Shown one piece after another: positions 47,760-57,207 of a stretch of DNA of 64,000 bases; the first letter of the stretch is position 1; each line of letters starts with the position of its first letter. This DNA comes from Rhodopirellula baltica (GTDB lineage Bacteria; Planctomycetota; Planctomycetia; Pirellulales; Pirellulaceae). The position numbers were made by a program, and so were the translations under genes. The stretch is taken from assembly GCA_002901265.1 (NCBI GenBank), contig PPHI01000001.1:1-64000 (forward strand), written 5' to 3'. The notes beneath the pieces were generated by a model. That model had not been told where the DNA came from, did not search any database, and was given only the letters and a program-made list of their open reading frames with translations.

Positions 47760-48383
47760 ATGAATACAAAATCAGCGTTGACGAAATTCGTGATTGATTT
47801 GCTCGGCGAAGGACGAGTGAAGACACGCGGGCGCATCCACCTGCATCAGGCCAGCCAGGCAGATCGCGAATCGGCGAGCATGGTGCTGGTGGGGTCAGCT
47901 GTCATCGCGGCGGATGAAGTTCCAGGCGTCGCACCGGCCTTTGTTTTGCCAGCCGCATTGTGGGCTGCAGAGGCGTTTGCTTGGGCATGTGGGATGTTGA
48001 TCGATCGGGCCGAAGTCGAAACAAACATTCCGCCCTGGATTATCAAGTCCCGTCCAGCGACAAACGATCTGTCCAGTCATTGGTCGGTGGACTTGGTCTT
48101 TCGTTTTGCGTACGACTTGATCAAACGTTCGGAATCGATTTCGCCAAACGATGATTTGCACGCCCAACTGCTCGAATTGTTTACGCCATGGCCAGTTTCG
48201 GCTGTGGGGTTGCATCATGAACCTCCGCAGGCAGAGTCTAATCTGGTTTTGACACATTCGACGTTGCGACAGATGTTGGTCGATCGAACGCTATTACGTC
48301 AGGACAAACATTGGTTGCAGGATTCGCGAATCAAGCATGATATTGAAGTCGTGCTTGGTGGGTATCCAGAGCTTTTTACCTAA
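47760..48383 (+). CDS. First gene of MoxR-vWA-beta-propeller cassette, small bpX-type protein
   Basis: A 207-residue protein with no signal peptide or membrane helix. It has a hydrophobic alpha-helical middle (PAFVLPAALWAAEAFAWACGMLIDRAEVE) and a polar C-terminal half (ESNLVLTHSTLRQMLVDRTLLR). On its own it is not recognised. Its place, 14 bp before a MoxR ATPase and in a series with a vWA/propeller gene, marks it as one of the accessory proteins of the ternary system. Which numbered bpX family it belongs to cannot be settled without a profile search. Confidence 0.6.
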   Translation: MNTKSALTKFVIDLLGEGRVKTRGRIHLHQASQADRESASMVLVGSAVIAADEVPGVAPAFVLPAALWAAEAFAWACGMLIDRAEVETNIPPWIIKSRPATNDLSSHWSVDLVFRFAYDLIKRSESISPNDDLHAQLLELFTPWPVSAVGLHHEPPQAESNLVLTHSTLRQMLVDRTLLRQDKHWLQDSRIKHDIEVVLGGYPELFT

Positions 48384-48397
48384 GAGACACTCCATCC

Positions 48398-49561
48398 ATG
48401 GACGACGGTCACTCACGCGAAAGCACCGCATCGCTGGCGACGTGCTTGCGGGATCAAGTCTTGCGGCCGGTCAAAGACACACTGGTCGGCAAGGATGAAA
48501 TTGTTGAATTGCTAGGTGTCGCACTGGTGGCAGGTGAAAACTTGTTTTTGCTCGGGCCACCAGGGACCGGAAAGAGTGCGTTGGTCAAAGAGATCGCATC
48601 GCGTCTCTCGGGGAATGCATTCGATTACTTGCTGACGCGTTTCACCGAACCGAGCGAACTATTCGGTCCGTTCGATTTGAGAAAGCTCAAGGACGGCGAG
48701 CTGGTAACGAATACCGAAGGGATGTTGCCCGAAGCTGACTTTGTCTTTTTGGATGAATTGCTCAACGCCAACAGTGCGATCTTGAACAGTCTGCTGTTGG
48801 CGCTCAACGAACGAATCTTTCGTCGTGGACGCCAGACGATTCAGCTGCCTATGTTGTTGACGGTCGGGGCAAGTAACCGACTGCCGGATGATGATGCCCT
48901 GGCCGCCTTGTTTGATCGGTTTCTATTGCGAGTCGTTTGTGACAATGTGGATGATGACGGGCTGGAGGACGTGTTGCAGGCAGGATGGCTGCGCGAGTCA
49001 AAGCCGATGGCAACGATCGGGATGAAAATCGAACAGCTCAAAGAGTTGCGATCACGGACGTTGGAAGTCGACTTGAAACCAGCGACGCCAGCCTATTTGC
49101 AGTTGATTCGCAGTTTACGAAAAGCGGGCATGCCGATCAGCGATCGCCGGGCAGTGCGTCTGCAACGTATCTTGGCCGCGAGTGCGATCTTGTGTGGTCG
49201 AGACTTTGTGGATGTTTCCGATCTGTGGGTGGTCCGCTACATCTGGGACACCCCGGCTCAATCCGAATTGTTGGCGGCGCATCTCGATGCGATTACCCAG
49301 GAACACGCCAAAGAGCTATCGGGAGATGACGTCAAACGCCATCCGCTTTCGCAAGTCGATTCCGGTGTTGATCCAGAAGTATTAGGGAGGGCCATCGAAG
49401 TGATCACATCCGATCTCGCAAATCCTGCGGCGGCGGATCAGCTTTCCTTGCTGGCTGCGCGGGTCGAATGGGTTAAAAACGAAGTGGCTCGACAGGATTT
49501 GCGGCAACGAATTGTCGACGTTCGCGATCAAATCCACGCCCGGCAAGTGGCGGGGCAATGA
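48398..49561 (+). CDS. MoxR/RavA-type AAA+ ATPase of the ternary system
   Basis: A 387-residue AAA+ protein. Walker A is GPPGTGKS (residues 53-60), Walker B is FVFLDE (Asp119-Glu120), sensor 1 is near VGASNRLPDDD, and the ELLNANSAILNSLLLALNER segment is typical of MoxR-group ATPases. MoxR ATPases act as chaperones or remodellers that work with vWA-domain partners. It is the second gene of the cassette, 14 bp after the first, with a small protein gene 70 bp downstream and a vWA protein beyond. Target unknown. Confidence 0.92.
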   Translation: MDDGHSRESTASLATCLRDQVLRPVKDTLVGKDEIVELLGVALVAGENLFLLGPPGTGKSALVKEIASRLSGNAFDYLLTRFTEPSELFGPFDLRKLKDGELVTNTEGMLPEADFVFLDELLNANSAILNSLLLALNERIFRRGRQTIQLPMLLTVGASNRLPDDDALAALFDRFLLRVVCDNVDDDGLEDVLQAGWLRESKPMATIGMKIEQLKELRSRTLEVDLKPATPAYLQLIRSLRKAGMPISDRRAVRLQRILAASAILCGRDFVDVSDLWVVRYIWDTPAQSELLAAHLDAITQEHAKELSGDDVKRHPLSQVDSGVDPEVLGRAIEVITSDLANPAAADQLSLLAARVEWVKNEVARQDLRQRIVDVRDQIHARQVAGQ

Positions 49562-49617
49562 TTCGCAACGGTTTGCGCGTCGAACGCTATCCTGCTGGAA
49601 ATCTCTACTGCTCCAAC

Positions 49618-49623
49618 AAGGGG
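49618..49623 (+). promoter_or_regulatory. Shine-Dalgarno AAGGGG that sets the next start
   Basis: AAGGGG lies eight bases before the GTG at 49632. It is a better start signal than the in-frame ATG at 49512, which would overlap the MoxR gene by 50 bp. Confidence 0.65.
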
Positions 49624-49631
49624 AATTCGTC

Positions 49632-50405
49632 GTGACGACGTATCTGTACCTGCGTCTCGAGAATGCTGATGCGACTTCGCGACTTGTGACGCTACTGGGA
49701 CAGGGGTGCGAAGCGGCCGAAATTGAAGGCGAAATCAGGTGGCTGAGAACGGCAATCGCCTCTCTTTCGAATCCTGCTGACTCACAGACTGATTTACGGA
49801 AGATACCTGGAACGCTTTTTGTCGGCGGTGCTGACGGGCTTTTAAAAAAATGGGGTGATGGCGTTGCCTCGGTTCGGATTCCTGATGGCTTACATTGGGA
49901 CTTGGTCGATCGGTTGATGCGATTTGAAGTACCTGTCGCATCAATTGCCGGTTCAGGTCGATTCGTTGAGCCGACCGAGTTGAAGTTGGTACGATGCGAT
50001 CGGGAACGTTCTTGCCAAGCAATGATTGTCGAGAAGTCGGATCTCTTGCGATGGGTTACCAACGCGAGCGAGCTTCGTTTGAAACGATTGCGTTGGTGTG
50101 TGAACCAAACGGGGCAAGCTCTTGTCATCGGTGAGCCGCTGCCCGCGATCAATGGGCGTTGGCTTTATCAGGATGGAAACGTGCTGATTCAAGCGGGCTT
50201 TCGATTTGAACCCAATCTAGGCGGAACCGATGTGCTGGCTCTGTTTAAACGTGACGGTTGGTTGATTTGTCAGCAGGACCAACCATGGGCGTTGATCGAC
50301 GATGACCAATTGGCTGCGATATCGCGAGGTTCAGTCCGAGCTTGGGCGCATGCAGAGGCCTGCGGTAACTCGGACACAAACGTCTCTGCAGACATGACAC
50401 TTTGA
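49632..50405 (+). CDS. Small bpX-type accessory protein of the ternary system
   Basis: The GTG at 49632 (257 residues) is chosen for its Shine-Dalgarno sequence (AAGGGG at 49618-49623) and the sense of TTYLYLRLEN as an N-terminal strand. The protein has no signal peptide. It alternates short strands and helices, with an N-terminal domain (LEGEIRW-like start, LFVGGADGLLKKWGDGV) and a central section (VEPTELKLVRCDRE, MIVEKSDLLRWVT). No named domain is recognised in isolation; context between MoxR and the vWA gene identifies it as part of the system. Confidence 0.6.
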   Translation: MTTYLYLRLENADATSRLVTLLGQGCEAAEIEGEIRWLRTAIASLSNPADSQTDLRKIPGTLFVGGADGLLKKWGDGVASVRIPDGLHWDLVDRLMRFEVPVASIAGSGRFVEPTELKLVRCDRERSCQAMIVEKSDLLRWVTNASELRLKRLRWCVNQTGQALVIGEPLPAINGRWLYQDGNVLIQAGFRFEPNLGGTDVLALFKRDGWLICQQDQPWALIDDDQLAAISRGSVRAWAHAEACGNSDTNVSADMTL

Positions 50406-50452
50406 AGCGATGATTTCAGCGTCGGGACGAAATCGGTTCGATCACTAGTACG

Positions 50453-53224
50453 ATGGACGCAAATAGCAACGTGGAACCCAACGATCTCGCAAACATTGAC
50501 GCGCAGTCAGAGTATCTGCGGCCTCCCGTGTTCGGGCTTTGGCAGTGGCAGGAGGCCGGTGACGTTTTGGTCTGGAATGAATTGCCAGGACATTCCGGCG
50601 AACAGACTGCGGCGATGGTTGGTCAGTTGCATCTGTTGTTGGGAAAAATGGCTGATTCGATGGGGCGTTTGCCCTCGCTGACCGCCGTGTTGTTTGTGCT
50701 GGATGCTTGTCGTGATCAGTGGGACGTGGAGCTTTGCACACGACGGTTGGTCGAAATCGAGGTCAGGAGCAATTTGGCGGTGCCGTTTACGCTCGACACC
50801 GAGAGCGAATCGCCACTCGATGTCGCGGCTCAGTGGTTCGCTGATCTGCATTCGTTGCCTGCTGACCTGCGCCACGGCATTGATGCACAAGCTGTCTTGT
50901 TGGAGTTTGTGCTTCATCAAGCGAATCAACGCGCGTTCGAAATTTTCGGTGACACCGTCGGGGAAACCTTGGCGGAGCTATCGCTTTCCGGCGAAGATCG
51001 CGAGGCGAATTGGGGCAAGAGTTTTCAACCCTACCAACCGCAGCGTCGTGTGAAGCAGTTCTGGAGTGCAATTGTCGCGATGTCGTCGATTAAGATCGAT
51101 GAAGTGCGGCTGCGAGCATTTCATCGTACCGCAGTCGCCAGCCTTCCTTCAGAACGCGGTGAACAATTTGATCGTGATCGGTCGACGAATCCCATCGCGA
51201 AGTTGTTGAATGAATTGAAGACAGACGCCGAGCTTGCTGCGATCGCGAAAGCGGCGATGGATGTCTCCAGTTTGCTTTCGATCCCTCGTCGTCCGAGCGA
51301 CCCGATGGATTTGCCAATCGGTGGTGTGTCGGATGTCGTCAATCGTGGTGATCCAGAGCGGTTGCTGATGACCGAACTTGCGCAGCCGCCGCTCGTACTG
51401 CTGGCGCGAATTGCGACCGGGCAAGCGTTGTATCTACGACGAGAGACGCCGCCGGGGCCGACACCACAATTTAGACCGGTGTTGATCGAGTCAACGATTC
51501 GGATGTGGGGGAATCGACGTTGTCAGGCACTGGCGATTGCATTGGCGATCGGCGCGATTGACGAAAGGCAGACAAAGCTTCCCACCATGTTCTGGACGCT
51601 CCAGGGGAAACATCGAATTGGTGAAGATCTCACTTCACGCGATGGCGTAATTAAACAACTTGAACGCTTAGGCACAGCCGAGCATCCCGGCGATGCGATG
51701 CGAGGTTGGCTCGACTACAGCGACCAAAGTGAGGACGCATTTGCCGAACCGATCGTGATCGTCAGTCAAGCGACAATGAACGACTCACGATTCCGAGTGG
51801 CATTTGATCGTATGCCTGCCGGGACCTTAATCGTGATGATCGAATTCGATCAGACAGTCCGGCTACTACGCCACAGCATTTCTGCACAGGAAATGCTACA
51901 GACTCTGTCCGTCGAAATTGATCACCAGGTTCAGGCGAAACCGAAGCAGGTCCGTCTTGATACGGCAGAAACACTCTATATCGGACATGCCGAGCCACCA
52001 CTGCGGACCTCTGACACGGCAGACGGAATGTGGTTGATGGCGATTGATGAGCAGCAAACTCTGGCGATTTCAGCTGATCGACGTTTGCTGTTATTCGATC
52101 GCCCTCGCTTGGGTGCGATCGAACTGCACTCAAGTTTGCCGGCCCGGTATCTGCTTGCCTATGAAGTCGATGATGAATCGGTCCAGCTCATTTTGCAGCG
52201 GGATCACGAGACTCATTTTTTGATTGAGCTGTGTCTACCGACAGGTAAGGTCTCGGTCGAGCCGATTGAGCAGAGTGGCGATTCGTTGGTTAAGTATGTC
52301 ATTGATCGAGGGGCCATTTTTCGAATCGGTCGACGCGTCGAGTTGATCGATCAATCGGGAAAGGTCGTCGATCACTTTTCACTTCGAGCAGAAAGACTTT
52401 CGCATATCGGTGGGCCTGTCGTCGCGAGCGCGTACGCCGAAGAGTATTACGTGCTTTCGTCACAGCAAGGGAGGATGCAGCGTCAACGTTTTTCGTGCAA
52501 AGTCGATCGACGGAAAGTCGTCGGTTTCGTTCGGAATATTTCAAATGAATTGGTACCACTGGAAGTTGGATTGGACCATAGCGGTACATTGGACTTGCGT
52601 GTTGTTGGTCATTCGCTGGATCGGCAATGGTTTTCGCTGATTGCAAGCGATGACGGGCAGACGGCCTATTGGTTGAACCAAAAAACTCGTGAAGCACTTC
52701 AACGCTACGGCAAAAACTCACTTGCCTTCCACGAGAGTTACAAGCCATCGGGACGACCGTATCTGTATTTGCGGCAGTTGCTAACACAGGTTAACGGAGT
52801 GCGGGTCGCAAGTGGATCAATCGAAATCCGACTGAAGGGCAGACGATTCAAAAAGATGTTTCGTGAATCGACAGGGCATCTCGTTATTCGGCCGACGGAA
52901 TTCGGCGGGGCATTCAATGAGTTTACAGAGACAAGCTATCTGCAACGTGACCACGGTCGTCCGGGGTGGAGACTGCGGACAGCGGATTTTGGCCCAAATC
53001 GAATCCTCTTTGATAGTCGCGGGATGTTGCACTTAATCAAGTCCAGCGATCAGTCCGAGATGACACTCGTCTTAAATGAAGAGTGTGTCAGTGGTTGGAC
53101 CAGTTGGGGAGAAGTTTTCGGAGAACAATACTTCACAGGGTTGGATACCTGTCCGCCTTCGGATCGAGTCTTTTATTGGTTGAATGAGTTGACGAGACAA
53201 TGCCAGATATCAGAATCGATCTAG
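50453..53224 (+). CDS. vWA plus beta-rich (probable beta-propeller) protein of the ternary system
   Basis: A 923-residue protein. Residues 1-280 are largely helical. The segment SDVVNRGDPERLLMTELAQ (about 293-311) is followed by a vWA-like domain (about 341-500) with a MIDAS-position sequence ESTIRMWG (346-353). The first metal ligand, Asp in classic DxSxS, appears as Glu346, so metal binding may be changed. From about 510 to 900 the protein is mostly short beta strands with repeated aromatic/Gly patterns, consistent with a beta-propeller. No signal peptide or membrane helix. It overlaps the next gene by 25 bp. Fold of the C-terminus is inference. Confidence 0.75.
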   Translation: MDANSNVEPNDLANIDAQSEYLRPPVFGLWQWQEAGDVLVWNELPGHSGEQTAAMVGQLHLLLGKMADSMGRLPSLTAVLFVLDACRDQWDVELCTRRLVEIEVRSNLAVPFTLDTESESPLDVAAQWFADLHSLPADLRHGIDAQAVLLEFVLHQANQRAFEIFGDTVGETLAELSLSGEDREANWGKSFQPYQPQRRVKQFWSAIVAMSSIKIDEVRLRAFHRTAVASLPSERGEQFDRDRSTNPIAKLLNELKTDAELAAIAKAAMDVSSLLSIPRRPSDPMDLPIGGVSDVVNRGDPERLLMTELAQPPLVLLARIATGQALYLRRETPPGPTPQFRPVLIESTIRMWGNRRCQALAIALAIGAIDERQTKLPTMFWTLQGKHRIGEDLTSRDGVIKQLERLGTAEHPGDAMRGWLDYSDQSEDAFAEPIVIVSQATMNDSRFRVAFDRMPAGTLIVMIEFDQTVRLLRHSISAQEMLQTLSVEIDHQVQAKPKQVRLDTAETLYIGHAEPPLRTSDTADGMWLMAIDEQQTLAISADRRLLLFDRPRLGAIELHSSLPARYLLAYEVDDESVQLILQRDHETHFLIELCLPTGKVSVEPIEQSGDSLVKYVIDRGAIFRIGRRVELIDQSGKVVDHFSLRAERLSHIGGPVVASAYAEEYYVLSSQQGRMQRQRFSCKVDRRKVVGFVRNISNELVPLEVGLDHSGTLDLRVVGHSLDRQWFSLIASDDGQTAYWLNQKTREALQRYGKNSLAFHESYKPSGRPYLYLRQLLTQVNGVRVASGSIEIRLKGRRFKKMFRESTGHLVIRPTEFGGAFNEFTETSYLQRDHGRPGWRLRTADFGPNRILFDSRGMLHLIKSSDQSEMTLVLNEECVSGWTSWGEVFGEQYFTGLDTCPPSDRVFYWLNELTRQCQISESI

Positions 53225-56031
53225 TTCGATTGCCGGAGACGCAATCACGATTGTCGGTTGGTGATGTCAACGCATCGCAAGGGTTCGTGCTGCGCACCGA
53301 TCACATGGTCCAGTCGTTGACGTGGCTTCAAGACCGATTCCCAAAGACACGATGTGTTTACCTCCCAACGTCTCGCCAGGATATCCGTCCGGCAGGGTTG
53401 GTCGTGTTTCTTGATGAGGCTGTTCGCAAAGAACAATTGCCAGTCGGCTTGATCCCGCTGCGCCGTCTAAGCGGTGTTGATTCACCGCGGGTGTGGATGC
53501 CGGTTGATGCAAGGTTGTCGGCGCGGTTGCCAGATGTGATTCAGGAAGACCTTTACCCGAAACACTTCGATGATTTGGTTTGGTTGCCTGATCTTGGGAT
53601 CGTTGGCTTTGGTAGCGAAGATGTGGTCAAGCACACAGACTGGATCGCCGCACCCGCATCCACATCGTTGCTGTCTTGGTCCAGCCCGCCAGCGACAGAC
53701 ACATTGCCAACTCGGTTGATCGAGTTGTCATCCGCAAGTTTCGATCAGCCGAATTCGTTCGAAGTCAGCATGCAGGAGCAGTTCGGTTCGGAAGAACAGC
53801 CTTGGTGGGAAGCGGTCGAATCGGATGGCCCCAAGTCGGGTTCTGGGATTCGGTCAAAGGTCACTGGGTGGTTGCTCAGCAAGTTGGATGCGATGTCTGA
53901 AGCTGTGGCCAAACGCAAAGCGAAAGCAGCAGAACAGAATCGTTCAATGAAACGGAACTCCGCGGCAATGCAAGGTGCTGGTCGCAATGACGCTTCGATC
54001 ACCCGACCGATCTCGGCGATGATGGCCATGAAGCTCGCAGCGATGTTGCAGGGAAAACGTGAGCAGCAAATCGAGAAGCTTTTGAAGATGCTTCGTGACG
54101 ATCCCGAAAAAGCACTTCAGTTTGCGATCCCGCTTGGCGGAATGGCGGATGCCTTTCGTGGATTTGCGATGCCAGGGGCTGCGCTGATGTCGCGTTTAAC
54201 CGATTTTTCTTTGGGCGGGCTTTCGGCAAGCGGCGGGCCAGTCGATGCATGGTCGATCGGAAATCAATACCAGACAAAGCTATTGCGGTCGTATCGTGAG
54301 TTGGCCAACCGTGAAGTCGCGGCGGGAAAGCATCGCCGCGCAGCCTATATCTACGCGCACCTGCTGAATGATTTTCGGGCTGCGGCGAATGCGCTTGAGC
54401 AAGGCCGGTTTTATGCCGAAGCGGCGACGCTCCACAAAGACAAGTTGAATTCGCCTCGCAATGCCGCCCGTTGCTTGGCGTTGGGCGGTCAATTTGAAAA
54501 GGCCGCAGAGATTTACCTGGACCTTTCGGAATATGAGCTGGCAGGTGAAGCATTCGTCCAAGGGGGAGATCTCGAACGCGGCAACCAAGCCTTCGAGTCA
54601 GCCTATGGACGGGCTCTCGCACGACACGCGTTGGTGTTGGCGGCAGAGATTCTGACGAATCGACTTGGCAAACGTAAAGAAGCTATCGAATTGCTGTGTC
54701 AACAATGGCCCGATGGATATCAAGCCAAGGACACAGCTGAACTGGCAATCCAGTGGTTGGGACAGGACGGTCAGCACGAGCAAACACAATCATTCGCCCA
54801 GCGGGTGCTCGATCAAGCGTCCGTATCGCAGTTACCCGATGTGGTCGCAATCTTCAGCCAGCAGTGCCGACGTTACCCAGAACGTCTGTTGCGATATCAG
54901 TTCGACGATCATTGTCGAATCGCCGTTGCGCGAGCGATGGAATCCGATTCAAGGTTGGTCCATGACGAGGTCTTGAAATCACTTGGAGTTTCCTCGCCAG
55001 GAGATCGTCAGTTACGTCGGGACTGCCAGATTTACGGCAGGCGATTGAAGCCCAGTCCCAGCGAGCGTGTGCCGTCAGCATCGAGATCTGATGCGATCAC
55101 GGCGGTCGCGAAACTGAAACTGCAGAAGCTTTTCCACTACAGCGACTTTCAGGTCTACAAGAAGCAGTTAATCGCGGTCGGTATCGCAAATGGTTGTTTG
55201 CAAGTGCATCGTGTCCCGGTTGGTGATCCAATGCCAATGGATCGGTATGTGAAGTCGGGCAAAGTGAAACTGTCCTCGGCATTGGGGCAGCACGAGCCTT
55301 GGATCGCATCAACTGGACTGGATCGCAACGATGGAGTCGATGCAGTTCGTATTTATGCGGATACACCTTGCGAGGCAATCGAGGCTGCAATTCCTGACGA
55401 TCACATTGCGCCAGTCAAGATTTACATCGCAGCGCGTCGCGAATTTCTTGCCGCCGCGGGCACGATCGGAAAACAGGAGTGGATTGTTTTTGCGGCCAAC
55501 CAGTCAATTGTGTTGGCTGATGCGGCCACCTCCTTCGATTTGCTGCAGCACCTGCATGCTGAGGATATCTCGTTGGAGGATCTCTCTTCCTTGAACGTCA
55601 AGTTAGCTTTAGTGGATGAGCAGCCTTTCGTCGCAATTGGGAACTTGCTGATCAACGTAAAGGGAGCGTCAACGCATTGCAGCCCGCTCGATTCAGACAT
55701 TCGCCTTCTAGCAGGCTCGCCACCGCGGACGCGCAAACGTTTGCTGTTGGCTACCGAAAGCATGTTGGAATTACGATATCTCGATGGGCAGCCATCCGCA
55801 GTGCTTTGCCGTGACTACCGGTATGACAGCGCGATGATGGTGCCAAACGGAAGCATCATCGCGATCGAGAATCAGACGCTGCATCGATTCGATGTTCGCG
55901 ATGGCGTTGGCAGTCGAGTCCAGTCGATGCGTTTGCCGGAGCCGAATCCGTTGAAGCTGCTTTGTGTGTCGGCGAAGCTTGTGGCTGTCGCGTATACCGA
56001 CGGAAGCGTTTATTTCTACCGCTTGGCTTGA
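53200..56031 (+). CDS. bpX-type protein with helical-repeat middle and beta-rich C-terminus
   Basis: A 943-residue protein starting at an ATG that overlaps the previous gene by 25 bp. Residues 1-150 form a beta-rich N-domain (SQGFVLRTDHMVQ, FDDLVWLPDLGIVGFG), of the type called bpX in these cassettes. A basic, Ala-rich coil (about 225-265) and a low-complexity stretch follow. Residues 360-540 are paired helices, TPR-like (GKHRRAAYIYAHLLNDFRAAANALEQGRF, GGQFEKAAEIYLDLSEYELAGEAFVQGGDLE). The last 290 residues are beta-rich with propeller-like spacing. It probably scaffolds the MoxR-vWA complex or recognises its target. Confidence 0.7.
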   Translation: MPDIRIDLVRLPETQSRLSVGDVNASQGFVLRTDHMVQSLTWLQDRFPKTRCVYLPTSRQDIRPAGLVVFLDEAVRKEQLPVGLIPLRRLSGVDSPRVWMPVDARLSARLPDVIQEDLYPKHFDDLVWLPDLGIVGFGSEDVVKHTDWIAAPASTSLLSWSSPPATDTLPTRLIELSSASFDQPNSFEVSMQEQFGSEEQPWWEAVESDGPKSGSGIRSKVTGWLLSKLDAMSEAVAKRKAKAAEQNRSMKRNSAAMQGAGRNDASITRPISAMMAMKLAAMLQGKREQQIEKLLKMLRDDPEKALQFAIPLGGMADAFRGFAMPGAALMSRLTDFSLGGLSASGGPVDAWSIGNQYQTKLLRSYRELANREVAAGKHRRAAYIYAHLLNDFRAAANALEQGRFYAEAATLHKDKLNSPRNAARCLALGGQFEKAAEIYLDLSEYELAGEAFVQGGDLERGNQAFESAYGRALARHALVLAAEILTNRLGKRKEAIELLCQQWPDGYQAKDTAELAIQWLGQDGQHEQTQSFAQRVLDQASVSQLPDVVAIFSQQCRRYPERLLRYQFDDHCRIAVARAMESDSRLVHDEVLKSLGVSSPGDRQLRRDCQIYGRRLKPSPSERVPSASRSDAITAVAKLKLQKLFHYSDFQVYKKQLIAVGIANGCLQVHRVPVGDPMPMDRYVKSGKVKLSSALGQHEPWIASTGLDRNDGVDAVRIYADTPCEAIEAAIPDDHIAPVKIYIAARREFLAAAGTIGKQEWIVFAANQSIVLADAATSFDLLQHLHAEDISLEDLSSLNVKLALVDEQPFVAIGNLLINVKGASTHCSPLDSDIRLLAGSPPRTRKRLLLATESMLELRYLDGQPSAVLCRDYRYDSAMMVPNGSIIAIENQTLHRFDVRDGVGSRVQSMRLPEPNPLKLLCVSAKLVAVAYTDGSVYFYRLA

Positions 56032-56040
56032 TTAGCTTCG

Positions 56041-57135
56041 CTAGGCAGATGCGACGGCCGGTTCGTTGCAGCTTGCACAGTGAAGTGCACCGAGGCCCCA
56101 GATCATTTCGCGGCAGTTCACTGTGGCAAATTGGATGTCTGGAGTGCCCTGTTTGGCAAGCGACTTGAGGAGTTCGGCCGCTTGCGCGTCACATGCTTTG
56201 TCACCGAATTCGGGGATCAGCAAAGCTTGTGGTCCGACGCGAAGAAAGTTGCAGTAGCTTTCCGGCACGCGTGTCCCGTCGATGTAGCGCGGCGGAGGCG
56301 TGGGCAATCGGTGGATGGTCACGTTGGGTGACGTTTCGGTTCCCCAGCGGCAAAGTTGTTCGTAGTTCGCTTCGAGCCCGTCGTGATTTGGGTCAGCAGG
56401 ATCGCTCGACACTGCGACAACGATGTTGGACGGATCGATGAACCGCGCCAGTTGATCGATATGACCGTCAGTGTCGTCGCCTTCGAGTGCACCGCCATCG
56501 AGCCAGACGACTTCGCGGGCGCCACAACGTTGTTGCAGCCGCTCGATCGCCTGGTCTTTGGTTAGCGTGGGATTGCGAGTGTCTGTGATCAGGCATTCGG
56601 TTGTGGTCAGCAGTCGTCCGCTGCCGTCCCATTCCAGGGCTCCGCCTTCGAGGCAAAGTCCGCCTTCGACACGATTCCAATTTCCGTTTTCGCTTGCCGC
56701 GTGGTCGATGATTAGGGCGGTCGCGGCGTTGTCCAGATTCCAGGGCGGGTACTTGCCGCCCCAGGAATTGAAGCCCCAGTCGATTGCTTGGTGTTGCCCG
56801 TTTGGCTGGAACACGAAGGTCGGTCCGTAATCACGAATCCAGCAATCGTTCGTCGGGATGTCGACCCAGCGGACTTGCGGAAGCTCGTCGAAGTCGACGC
56901 CGGCTTGGCGGGCTTGGTCGCGGAGTTCGGGGGCGCCGATGAGGCGGACGTTCGTAAACATCGCGGCGGCGCGGACGAAAGCGGCGAACCGCTGAGGGAT
57001 CAACTCGAAATGACCGGGCCAGGTTTCCGGGTTATGCGGCCAGGCGAGCCAGATGGCTTGCACGGGTTCCCATTCAGCGGGAACGCGGAGACTGGGCGAG
57101 GTCAATCCTGGCGATTTCGGTGGACCGGTGATCAC
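56041..57135 (-). CDS. Agmatine deiminase / peptidyl-arginine-deiminase family enzyme
   Basis: A 364-residue protein starting at a GTG. Motifs typical of the family: IRDYGPTFV, WGGKYPPWNLDNAA, GGALEWDGSGRLLTTTECLI, the catalytic pair DDTDGHIDQLARF, and the C-terminal nucleophile Cys in GLGALHCASCNEP. Agmatine deiminase converts agmatine to N-carbamoylputrescine and ammonia in polyamine synthesis; the same fold also includes other guanidino-modifying enzymes. No carbamoylputrescine hydrolase gene is in the window. The gene is convergent with the ternary system, 9 bp apart. Confidence 0.9.
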   Translation of the reverse strand: MITGPPKSPGLTSPSLRVPAEWEPVQAIWLAWPHNPETWPGHFELIPQRFAAFVRAAAMFTNVRLIGAPELRDQARQAGVDFDELPQVRWVDIPTNDCWIRDYGPTFVFQPNGQHQAIDWGFNSWGGKYPPWNLDNAATALIIDHAASENGNWNRVEGGLCLEGGALEWDGSGRLLTTTECLITDTRNPTLTKDQAIERLQQRCGAREVVWLDGGALEGDDTDGHIDQLARFIDPSNIVVAVSSDPADPNHDGLEANYEQLCRWGTETSPNVTIHRLPTPPPRYIDGTRVPESYCNFLRVGPQALLIPEFGDKACDAQAAELLKSLAKQGTPDIQFATVNCREMIWGLGALHCASCNEPAVASA

Positions 57136-57152
57136 TGATCAAGAGGTTTCTG

Positions 57153-57191
57153 CTGAAGAAGAAAGCGGCCGATGGAGTGAAGGTCGGCCGC
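57153..57191 (-). terminator. Rho-independent terminator after the small basic-protein gene
   Basis: On the minus strand a perfect 8-bp stem (GCGGCCGA and TCGGCCGC, 57165-57172 with 57184-57191) is followed by a TTTCTTCTTC run. It ends the minus-strand gene at 57208-57489. Confidence 0.7.
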
Positions 57192-57207
57192 AAGTCGTTC
57201 AAGCGAG

